Of a stretch of DNA of 7,980 nucleotides, positions 1-5,033 are shown in pieces. Origin of the DNA: Actinomycetes bacterium (GTDB lineage: Bacteria; Actinomycetota; Actinomycetes; Propionibacteriales; Propionibacteriaceae). The DNA is taken from NCBI GenBank assembly GCA_029778515.1, contig JAKOQD010000255.1:1-7980 (forward strand), given 5' to 3'. The position numbers and the translations under genes were made by a program. The notes under the pieces were generated by a model. The model had not been told where the DNA came from, did not search any database, and saw only the letters and a list, made by a program, of their open reading frames with translations. Each line of letters starts with the position of its first letter. Position 1 is the stretch's first letter.

Positions 1-1176
1 GCCGACTTCATCAAGGTGCTGCGCAAACCTCCGCCAGCAGCACCGTCCCGACTTTCCCGAATGCCCGCCTACGCCCAAGTCGCGGGCACACCGGACGCGC
101 TGGACACCGCCGAGGAGTTCCTGCGCCGCAATCGCTGGCGGGTTCGCCGGGAGGGGAACTGGGTCGCCGCCGAGAAGGGCTATCTGCACGAGGTCGGGAA
201 CCTGCTTTTCCACATGTGCTTCATCCTGCTGCTCTTCGCGGTCGCCGTCGGCGGCTTGTTCGGCTGGTCCGCCAAGGTCATCGTGGTTGAGGGCAAAGGC
301 TTCACGGGCTCCTTGACCCAGTTCGACTCCTTCCGCAAGGGCCGGCTGGTGAACCCCGATCAGATCTCACCCTTCTCGGTGCTGTTGCAGGACTTCACCG
401 CCACGTTCCAGGAAAGCGGGCAGCAGCGCGGCGCGCCACGGCAGTTCGAAGCCACAGCCCTGGTCAGCGAGAAGCCGGGCGCGCCGGAAGAACAGCGGCA
501 GTTCAGCGTCAACAGCCCGCTGCTGGTGGGCGGGGTCAAGGTGTTCCTGACCGGCCACGGTTACGCCCCCGAGATCCGAATCCGGGACTCCAAGGGCGAG
601 GTCGTCTACGACGACGCCGTGGTCTTCCTGCCCCGGGACGGCAACCTCACCTCGGCCGGTGTCGTGAAGCTGCCGGACCTCGACCCCGGCTTCGCCCTCA
701 CGGGGCTGTTCCTGCCGACCGCCACGATCGATCCGGTGATGGGGCCCGTGTCGACGTTCCCCGCCGCACAGGACCCGCAGCTGTTCCTCGGCGCGTTCAC
801 CGGCGACGTGCCCGCCGGCGGCAACGTCTACCAACTCGACACGTCGGGCCTGCAGCGGATCGGCACCAAAGCGCTGAAACCGGGCGACTCCTGGCAGCTG
901 CCAGACGGCATGACCGTCGAGTTCGTGGGGTTCCGCGATTTCGCCAACGTGTCCATCGCCCACGACCCCGGCCGCTGGTTAGCCCTGGCTGCCGCGGCCT
1001 TCGTGGTACTGGGCGTCAGCATGTCGCTGCTGTTGCACCGGCGGCGGGTGTGGGTACGCGCTTCGGGGGATACAGTGACTGGAGTTTCTGAAGTAGCGGG
1101 CCTCAGCAAGTCCGGCGGTGGCCGGGTCCATGACGACGTCCGTGACCTTAGCGCCCTGCTGACCGAAGGGAAATGA
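1..1176 (+). CDS. resB: ResB/Ccs1 cytochrome c biogenesis protein, 3' part (5' end outside window)
   Basis: The frame is open from base 1 (reads ADFIKVLRKPPPAAP) and ends in TGA at 1174-1176, so 391 C-terminal residues are present. The N-terminal part, which in this family carries the first two membrane segments, lies upstream. Seen here: a third membrane segment (about nt 205-285) just after a conserved His in LLFH (codon 211-213); a large extracytoplasmic domain (about nt 290-950); the motif VSIAHDPG with a His at 961-963; then a last membrane segment (about nt 976-1035) followed by HRRRVWVRA and a cytoplasmic tail. In System II cytochrome c maturation, ResB/Ccs1 works with the CcsA-type partner to carry haem across the membrane and attach it to apocytochrome CXXCH motifs. 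The partner gene follows with a 4-bp ATGA overlap, which supports the call. The GTG at 16 is internal and not a credible start. Confidence 0.93.
   Translation, partial: ADFIKVLRKPPPAAPSRLSRMPAYAQVAGTPDALDTAEEFLRRNRWRVRREGNWVAAEKGYLHEVGNLLFHMCFILLLFAVAVGGLFGWSAKVIVVEGKGFTGSLTQFDSFRKGRLVNPDQISPFSVLLQDFTATFQESGQQRGAPRQFEATALVSEKPGAPEEQRQFSVNSPLLVGGVKVFLTGHGYAPEIRIRDSKGEVVYDDAVVFLPRDGNLTSAGVVKLPDLDPGFALTGLFLPTATIDPVMGPVSTFPAAQDPQLFLGAFTGDVPAGGNVYQLDTSGLQRIGTKALKPGDSWQLPDGMTVEFVGFRDFANVSIAHDPGRWLALAAAAFVVLGVSMSLLLHRRRVWVRASGDTVTGVSEVAGLSKSGGGRVHDDVRDLSALLTEGK
1165..1170 (+). promoter_or_regulatory. Shine-Dalgarno-like GAAGGG for ccsB, bearing on its start codon
   Basis: GAAGGG lies only 2 nt before the ATG at 1173 but 8 nt before the in-frame GTG at 1179. 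The spacing therefore favours GTG 1179 (protein starting MAQLSNF) over ATG 1173 (MTVAQLSNF). Either start leaves ccsB translationally coupled to the end of resB. Confidence 0.5.
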
Positions 1177-2099
1177 CCGTGGCCCAATTGAGCAACTTCA
1201 TGGTGTACGCCTCGATGTTGGTCTATACGCTGGCGCTGTTCATGTTCGCGGCATCGCTGGCCGCCCGGCGGGTCCCGCTGGCGGCTAAGCAACCGGTCCT
1301 CGTGGGTGCTGGTGGTCCGCCCGTCAGCGAGCAGATCGAGGCCAGCGAGCCGGGCCGGCGTTCCGGCAACATCGCCTTGTCGTTGAGCTGGCTGGGCACC
1401 GGACTGCTGATCGCCGGCTTCATCTTCCGCGGTCTGGCAGCGCAGCGGTTCCCACTGGGCAACATGTACGAGTTCTCACTGGCCGCGGCGATCGCGGTGG
1501 CGCTGGTCTACCTGATCGCCTCGTCCCGCACGGACCTGCGCTGGCTCGGCGTGTGGGTGATCGGGTCGGTGCTGCTGACGTTGGGTCTGGCCGTCACGAT
1601 CCTCTACACCGAAAGCGCCCAGCTGGTCCCTGCGCTCAAGTCCTGGTGGCTGGTCATCCACGTGAGCGCCGCAGCGATTTCCGGTGGTGCGTTCGCGCTC
1701 AGCGCCGGCTTCACGGTGGCGTACTTGATCCGGGACCGGGCTGAACGTCGCGGCACCCAGGAGTCGGGACTGGCCTCGCGGTTGCCGCATTCCGAGCGGT
1801 TGGACGCGCTTGCCTACCGGACCATCGCCTTCGTCTTCCCGGTCTGGACGTTCGCGGTCATTGCCGGTGCGATCTGGGCCGAGAACGCGTGGGGTCGCTA
1901 CTGGGGCTGGGACCCCAAGGAGACCTGGGCGTTCATCACTTGGGTCGTCTATGCCGGCTATCTGCACGCCCGGTCCACGGCGGGCTGGAAGGGCCGCAAG
2001 GCCGCGGTCATCAGCTTGATCGCGTTTGCCGCGTTCATCATCAACTTCTTCGGCGTCAACTTCTTCGCGACCGGTCTGCACTCGTACTCCGGGGTGTAG
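1173..2099 (+). CDS. ccsB: CcsB/CcsA-type cytochrome c haem-handling protein (ResC)
   Basis: A 308-residue polytopic membrane protein of the HemY/CcmC/CcsA haem-handling family; TAG stop at 2097-2099. The family signature is clear: the Trp-rich WWD motif, WAENAWGRYWGWDPKETW, at residues 235-252, which sits on the outer face and contacts haem. Conserved His residues flank it at H163 (WWLVIHVS) and H303 (TGLHSYSG near the C-terminus). The upstream conserved PLGNMYEF segment is at 94-101. Several hydrophobic segments are visible (about 11-31, 70-88, 103-116, 124-145, 160-185, 216-236, 254-268, 278-297). With ResB it forms the System II haem lyase that exports haem and joins it to apocytochrome c. 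The ATG at 1173 overlaps the resB stop as ATGA; GTG 1179 is an alternative start with better ribosome-binding spacing. Length is normal for actinobacterial members. Confidence 0.95.
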   Translation: MTVAQLSNFMVYASMLVYTLALFMFAASLAARRVPLAAKQPVLVGAGGPPVSEQIEASEPGRRSGNIALSLSWLGTGLLIAGFIFRGLAAQRFPLGNMYEFSLAAAIAVALVYLIASSRTDLRWLGVWVIGSVLLTLGLAVTILYTESAQLVPALKSWWLVIHVSAAAISGGAFALSAGFTVAYLIRDRAERRGTQESGLASRLPHSERLDALAYRTIAFVFPVWTFAVIAGAIWAENAWGRYWGWDPKETWAFITWVVYAGYLHARSTAGWKGRKAAVISLIAFAAFIINFFGVNFFATGLHSYSGV

Positions 2100-2105
2100 T
2101 CGCGC

Positions 2106-2120
2106 TCCGGTGAGCCCGGA
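2106..2120 (+). terminator. Weak terminator-like hairpin after ccsB
   Basis: TCCGG (2106-2110) pairs with CCGGA (2116-2120) around a 5-nt loop, 7 bases after the ccsB stop, and is followed by ACTTTCG. The stem is short and there is no proper T tract. It could be a minor pause or end signal; the much larger palindrome downstream could serve instead. Confidence 0.25.
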
Positions 2121-2213
2121 ACTTTCGCCTCCCCCCGGCCCCGCACAACCGATCCGTGAGCATCCCGGGCATCCGTTAGCACGACGGGCGGGTTCTGGGC
2201 GACCCTAGTGCTC

Positions 2214-2229
2214 ACCGATGCCCAGAGTG
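2214..2229 (+). repeat. Left copy of imperfect direct repeat flanking the palindrome
   Basis: ACCGATGCCCAGAGTG ends one base before the palindrome's left end. All 16 bases recur in order at 2398-2416, directly after the palindrome's right end, with three single-base insertions in the right copy. This is the position expected of a target-site duplication, but the length and the indels make that uncertain. Confidence 0.35.
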
Positions 2230-2230
2230 C

Positions 2231-2397
2231 TAAGGAACCACTGATTAATCATGCCCTGGCTGCAACGAGCCTGACCGAGCGATCTGCGGTCCCCCACATC
2301 AAGTGCCATAGCGCTGCTATGACACACGATGTGGGAAACCACATCTCACCCGCTCAGCCCCGTTTCGCTCAGAACAGCATTAATCAGTACTTCCCGA
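2231..2397. repeat. 167-bp centre-symmetric imperfect palindrome (MITE-like or structured element)
   Basis: Pairing each base i with base 4628-i (centre at 2314) and no gaps gives 57 Watson-Crick matches out of 83 positions from 2231 to 2313. The best blocks are CATAGC/GCTATG (2307-2312 with 2316-2321), GTG/CAC (2303-2305 with 2323-2325), CCCACATC/GATGTGGG (2293-2300 with 2328-2335), GGT/ACC (2288-2290 with 2338-2340), CTGA/TCAG (2271-2274 with 2354-2357), ACTGATTAAT/ATTAATCAGT (2240-2249 with 2379-2388) and GGAA/TTCC (2234-2237 with 2391-2394). Mismatches fall as small symmetric internal loops, so the whole could fold into one long hairpin with a 3-nt loop. By hand count GC is about 54%, clearly below the flanking genes. 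It sits between convergent genes and no coding sequence in it is convincing. It could be a miniature inverted-repeat element, a large bidirectional terminator, or a structured RNA. The symmetry is observed; the function is inference. Confidence 0.7.
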
Positions 2398-2416
2398 ACC
2401 GATTGCCCCACGAGTG
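2398..2416 (+). repeat. Right copy of imperfect direct repeat flanking the palindrome
   Basis: ACCGATTGCCCCACGAGTG starts at the base after the palindrome and matches 2214-2229 apart from three inserted bases. It also overlaps a small local inverted repeat, CCCAC-GA-GTGGG (2407-2418), which could by itself explain some of its composition. Confidence 0.35.
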
Positions 2417-2479
2417 GGTTAGCTGTCGCTCGCGACGGGAGAGATGCCCGACTCACGTCCGTTCCCCAACCCGAGCCCG

Positions 2480-2722
2480 TCAGGGCCGAAAACCCCGCAG
2501 GAAATCCGGGTCGTCATCAGGCCCCAAGTGGCGCGGTTCCTCCGACGGCGCCCGGCCCAGCCATAGCCACAGTGCCGGTCCCGCGACCGGCACCAGCAGG
2601 ATCACCACCGCCCAGACGAACCGGCTGCCGCCGCGCACATCCTCGGCGGCCATGCTGAACAGGTCGATGAGCGCGAAAATGGTCAACCCCAGCGCCGCGA
2701 GCACCAGAAGGACCCTGACCAT
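2480..2722 (-). CDS. Small PLDc_N-domain (phospholipase D N-terminal type) membrane protein
   Basis: An 80-residue protein with two membrane segments (about residues 2-22 and 35-56) joined by a short polar loop. The segment FALIDLFSMAAEDVRGG followed by RFVWAVVILLVPVAGPALWL matches the PLDc_N/cardiolipin synthase N-terminal family. Family members in this lineage often end, as here, in a short acidic tail (GPDDDPDFLRGF). There are no HKD motifs, so it is the stand-alone membrane module with no catalytic domain; its function is unknown. The start is placed at ATG 2722 because a good promoter -10 (TACGAT, 2729-2734) ends exactly 6 nt before it, implying a leaderless transcript. A GTG at 2755 would add 11 residues (MAAAHRTYDRI) but would lie upstream of that promoter. 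It is divergent from the DUF4229 gene and convergent with ccsB. Confidence 0.85.
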   Translation of the reverse strand: MVRVLLVLAALGLTIFALIDLFSMAAEDVRGGSRFVWAVVILLVPVAGPALWLWLGRAPSEEPRHLGPDDDPDFLRGFRP

Positions 2723-2728
2723 GATTCG

Positions 2729-2757
2729 ATCGTACGTCCGATGAGCCGCCGCCACAA
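2729..2757 (-). promoter_or_regulatory. Promoter of the PLDc_N gene (leaderless type)
   Basis: Read on the minus strand: TTGTGG at 2757-2752, a 17-nt spacer, then TACGAT at 2734-2729, then 6 nt to the ATG at 2722. The -35 keeps the TTG of the sigma-70/SigA consensus, and the -10 fits TANNNT. The predicted start of transcription is at or next to the A of the start codon. Confidence 0.55.
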
Positions 2758-2767
2758 AGGCTGCCGA

Positions 2768-2784
2768 GGTACACGACGTACCCT
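2768..2784 (+). promoter_or_regulatory. -10 element of the DUF4229 gene overlapped by an inverted repeat
   Basis: TACCCT (2779-2784) ends 6 nt before the GTG at 2791, the geometry of a leaderless actinobacterial promoter. No convincing -35 is seen 17-18 nt upstream. The perfect inverted repeat GGTAC-N5-GTACC (2768-2782) overlaps the -10 and could be an operator, although a 5-bp arm can arise by chance. Confidence 0.45.
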
Positions 2785-2790
2785 GGGACC

Positions 2791-3117
2791 GTGAGTTCTG
2801 GACGTGCCTTCTTCCTGTACACCGGTCTGCGGATCCTGCTGCTGCTGGCCGTCGGTGGTCTGCTCTACCTGACCGGTGCCCGGGGGTTCCTGCTGCTGGT
2901 GCTGGCCTTCCTGCTCAGTGGTGCCCTGAGCCTGGTCTGGCTGGACAAGCCGCGCGGTCAGATGAGCGCCGGCTTCGGCCGCGTCATGGGCCGGATGAAC
3001 GCGAAGATCGACGAGGCCGCTGCCAAGGAAGACCACATGCAGCCGGCGCTGCAGGAGCCGTCAGCCGACGAGGAAGCCGACGCCAAGTCCGACGCCGGTC
3101 AGCAGCAGGGCCAGTGA
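2791..3117 (+). CDS. DUF4229-type small membrane protein
   Basis: A 108-residue protein: short N-terminus, two membrane segments (about residues 9-27 and 30-50), the junction SLVWLDKPRGQMSAGFG, then a charged, Ala/Glu/Gln-rich cytoplasmic tail (EPSADEEADAKSDAG). This layout, and its place beside ccsB and menA, match the DUF4229 family of actinobacteria, whose function is not known. The GTG start at 2791 has no Shine-Dalgarno sequence but lies 6 nt after TACCCT, so a leaderless message is likely. The last 57 bases (3061-3117) overlap, on the opposite strand, the 3' end of menA; both stop codons are TGA. The low-complexity tail encoded in the overlap suggests menA constrains that part. TGA stop at 3115-3117. 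Confidence 0.85.
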   Translation: MSSGRAFFLYTGLRILLLLAVGGLLYLTGARGFLLLVLAFLLSGALSLVWLDKPRGQMSAGFGRVMGRMNAKIDEAAAKEDHMQPALQEPSADEEADAKSDAGQQQGQ

Positions 3118-3951
3118 GGTCTCTTGCAGCACGGGGATAAGCCCGCGCCCGTAGGCGTGTTCGAGCACCTCCTGCGATGCCTTCACGGCGGGGATGGCCC
3201 CAAGCATCCCCAGTAGCGCCCACCAGGTGCTGGTCAGTGCGATCCAGGCGACCAGCACAAAGCACACCATGAGGCACATCGCGAAGAACGTGCGTGTGCG
3301 ATCCTCGCCGAGCCGTACCGCCAGCGTGTGCTTGCCGGCTTCGGCATCGAGTTTCACGTCGCGCAGGTTGTTCGCCACGAGGATGGCCACGGTCAGCAAC
3401 CCGACTGCCACCGAGGTGAGGACGGCCAAGGGCCAGACCTCGCCGCCGGTTACAGCCGTGGTCCCGCAGACTGCCACCGGCCCGAAGAACACGAAGACGA
3501 ACAGTTCGCCGAGTCCCGCATAGCCGTAGGGCCGGGACCCGCCGGTGTACCCCCACGCCGCCAGAATCGCCGCAGCCCCCACCGGCAAGAGCACCCATGC
3601 CCGGCTCAGGATGACCAGCAGCAGACCCACTGCTGCCGCCACACCCAGGCTGATCAAGGCCGCCGTGCGCACTTTCGTGGGAGCGGCCAGGCCTTGGCCA
3701 ACCAGCCGGACCGGGCCGACCCGGACCTGGTCGGTACCGCGGATCCCGTCGTGGAAATCGTTGTAGTAGTTCACGCCGATCTGCAGTGCCAGCGCCACGA
3801 TCAGGGCGAGGACTGCGTGCAGGATGGCTGCGCTCTGGCTGAGGCTGGAGCCAGTGAAGGCGCTGACGCCGGCGCCGGCGACGACCGGGGCGATGGCAGC
3901 CGGGAGGGTGCGGGGACGTGCCCCTTCGACCCACTCAGCGACTGTCGCCAT
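3061..3951 (-). CDS. menA: 1,4-dihydroxy-2-naphthoate polyprenyltransferase MenA
   Basis: A 296-residue UbiA-family integral membrane enzyme that joins a polyprenyl chain to 1,4-dihydroxy-2-naphthoate with loss of CO2, giving demethylmenaquinone. The N-terminus ATVAEWVEGARPRTLPAAIAPVVAG is typical of actinobacterial MenA. The first Asp-rich motif is NDFHDGIRGTD (residues 64-74), and the second region is NNLRDVKLDAEAGKHTL (194-210, with D198, D202 and K207); both bind Mg2+ and the prenyl diphosphate. GYTGGSRPYGYAGLGEL follows the middle helices, and about eight membrane segments can be seen. The ATG at 3951 is chosen over upstream in-frame starts because it matches the family N-terminus and has a strong AGGAGGG just upstream. 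It overlaps the end of menE by 17 bp, so the two are probably co-transcribed and translationally coupled. Its 3' end overlaps the DUF4229 gene tail to tail. Confidence 0.95.
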   Translation of the reverse strand: MATVAEWVEGARPRTLPAAIAPVVAGAGVSAFTGSSLSQSAAILHAVLALIVALALQIGVNYYNDFHDGIRGTDQVRVGPVRLVGQGLAAPTKVRTAALISLGVAAAVGLLLVILSRAWVLLPVGAAAILAAWGYTGGSRPYGYAGLGELFVFVFFGPVAVCGTTAVTGGEVWPLAVLTSVAVGLLTVAILVANNLRDVKLDAEAGKHTLAVRLGEDRTRTFFAMCLMVCFVLVAWIALTSTWWALLGMLGAIPAVKASQEVLEHAYGRGLIPVLQETSLALLLTGVGLGVGFLVG

Positions 3952-4918
3952 GTGCCCTCCTGAGCAACTCCTGCCGGTCCGGCTTCCCGGAGTCCAGGCG
4001 GGGCAGCCGATGGGTGTCGTCCTCGACGAACACGACCACACGGTATCCGTCGCGAGTGTCGGGCACTGCGACCGCCACGGCCTCGGTGACCCCCGGTTCG
4101 GCCAGCGCCTGCTCTTCGTACTCCCACAGGTGGCGATTCACGCCCTTCACCGTGACCTGGTCGTCGCGACGGCCCAATACCTGCAGCCGGCCGTCCTGCC
4201 AGCGGCCCAGATCGCCGGTGCCCCACGGCCGCGGGATTGCCGGCCCCGGGACGTAGGTCGCCGCCAGACTCGGCGAGTCCAGACGGATCTCACCCTCGCG
4301 CAGGTTCACGCTGACGCCCGGCCAGGGGACGCCGTCGTACACGATGCCGCCGAGCGTCTCCGTGGCGCCGTAGGTGGCGACTACGCGGAGCGCATGGGCT
4401 TCGGCGCGCTCACGCAAATCGGGGCGCAGCGGGCCGCCTCCGACGAGCACAACCTGCAGCGATGCCAGTAATTGCGGGCCTCCGGGAGTCTCGAGCAGCC
4501 GGGCAAGCTGTGTGCTCACCAGGGACGTGGCTTGTGCGCCGCCGGTATACCAGTCGACGAACTCGGCAGCGTCGAAGGGCCCGCCCACCCCGGGCCACAC
4601 CAGTGGTTCCGGCACGCTGCGGGCCACGGTCATGAATCCGCCGGTGGACTCCGGTGACAGCATCAGCAACCAGCGCCAGCCGTCGTCCCCGAGCACGTGC
4701 CGAGATGTGCGGGTTGCCCATTCCACGGCCTCGTAGGTGTGTGCCACGAACTTCGCAGTCGCCGAACTGCCTGAGGTACGCAGCACTACCTCGTGGTCCG
4801 AAGGAGGCGCGCCAGCGACCGAGAATGCTCGCCGCTCGCGGACACTTCGGAGGTCGAACACCCGGCTATTGTCCCCCGACGCGCCGCAGCGCGGCACTTG
4901 CACCAGGTGGATTGACAT
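3935..4918 (-). CDS. menE: o-Succinylbenzoate-CoA ligase MenE (short actinobacterial form)
   Basis: A 327-residue member of the ANL (acyl/aryl-CoA synthetase) family that activates o-succinylbenzoate with ATP and then CoA. Seen: the phosphate-loop motif as TSGSSATAKFV (48-58); the A5 motif ATYGATE (171-177); the A7/A8 stretch TGDLGRWQDGRLQVLGRRDD (224-243) with the nucleotide-binding Asp and hinge; VKG (247-249); and the C-terminal LDSGKPDRQEL (308-318) with the catalytic Lys at 312. The protein is shorter than most MenE because the N-terminal region before the phosphate loop has only about 45 residues. The loop is also atypical: the usual Gly and Pro of TSGTTGxPK are both Ala. The remaining motifs are intact, so it is probably active. 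ATG 4918 has AAGG at 4930-4927, 8 nt upstream. It is divergent from menC, and the intergenic inverted repeat covers its ribosome-binding site. menA follows with a 17-bp overlap. Confidence 0.92.
   Translation of the reverse strand: MSIHLVQVPRCGASGDNSRVFDLRSVRERRAFSVAGAPPSDHEVVLRTSGSSATAKFVAHTYEAVEWATRTSRHVLGDDGWRWLLMLSPESTGGFMTVARSVPEPLVWPGVGGPFDAAEFVDWYTGGAQATSLVSTQLARLLETPGGPQLLASLQVVLVGGGPLRPDLRERAEAHALRVVATYGATETLGGIVYDGVPWPGVSVNLREGEIRLDSPSLAATYVPGPAIPRPWGTGDLGRWQDGRLQVLGRRDDQVTVKGVNRHLWEYEEQALAEPGVTEAVAVAVPDTRDGYRVVVFVEDDTHRLPRLDSGKPDRQELLRRAHGDSR
3955..3961 (-). promoter_or_regulatory. Ribosome-binding site of menA
   Basis: AGGAGGG on the minus strand, with CAC between it and the ATG at 3951. 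It lies inside the end of menE and supports the chosen menA start and coupling of the two genes. Confidence 0.7.
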
Positions 4919-4994
4919 CCGTTAGACCTTGCGACATCCGTTAGCGGCAAAACGGACAAATCCATCTAACGCATGTCGGAAGCTCTAACGCCTG
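4916..4994. promoter_or_regulatory. Long inverted repeat (operator or RNA hairpin) at the menE/menC divergent region
   Basis: Arms 4916-4944 and 4966-4994 pair 24 of 29 positions about a centre at 4955, with a 21-nt loop. From 4920 to 4944 it is 22 of 25, broken only by single mismatches at 4927, 4931 and 4938. Each arm holds two GTTAG cores 19 bp apart: GTTAG at 4921 and 4940, and CTAAC at 4966 and 4985. GACATCCGTTAG occurs as a direct repeat at 4914-4925 and 4933-4944, and its complement occurs at 4966-4977 with one change. The menE start codon and its AAGG lie inside the left arm. It may bind a dimeric regulator of menE and menC. If the menE message starts upstream of 4994 (minus strand), the hairpin would hide the menE ribosome-binding site. 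The structure is seen; the role is inferred. Confidence 0.6.
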
Positions 4995-5021
4995 AAAGGG
5001 GGGCAGGCCCGAACCCCCGCG

Positions 5022-5027
5022 TAGCCT
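5022..5027 (+). promoter_or_regulatory. -10 element of menC (leaderless type)
   Basis: TAGCCT ends 6 nt before the ATG at 5034, and no Shine-Dalgarno sequence precedes that ATG. The same TANNNT-N6-start geometry is seen at the PLDc_N and DUF4229 genes. No good -35 is seen. A G-run/C-run pair (4998-5003 with 5014-5018) lies just upstream. Confidence 0.45.
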
Positions 5028-5033
5028 GAACGC

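Noticed and set aside
2225..2233. GAGTGCTAA, identical to one half of the CIRCE heat-shock operator
   Set aside because: The matching inverted half, TTAGCACTC, is absent 9 bp upstream (a direct AGTGCTCAC is there instead), and no chaperone gene follows.
2242..2251. The perfect palindrome TGATTAATCA as a separate operator
   Set aside because: It lies inside the left arm of the larger palindrome and is best explained as part of it; no promoter is next to it.
2208..2744. A 178-codon plus-strand frame across the palindrome and antisense to the PLDc_N gene
   Set aside because: Its composition is Ser/Arg/Thr/Pro-rich with no family resemblance. It crosses the symmetric non-coding element and then runs opposite a credible gene.
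3328..3963. A 211-codon plus-strand frame opposite menA
   Set aside because: It is antisense to a clear UbiA-family gene; it is His/Gln/Asp-rich without motifs or hydrophobic pattern, so it is a shadow frame.
3952..4041. A 30-residue N-terminal extension of MenA (start at 4041)
   Set aside because: The extension (MWSCSSRTTPIG...) is out-of-frame menE sequence. The strong AGGAGGG and the family N-terminus both fix the start at 3951.
4914..4994. Integron attC recombination site (GTTAG.../...CTAAC arms)
   Set aside because: attC sites begin with RYYYAAC and end with GTTRRRY. Here the outer boxes are in the opposite order (GTTAG first, CTAAC last) on both strands, and no integrase or cassette is present.
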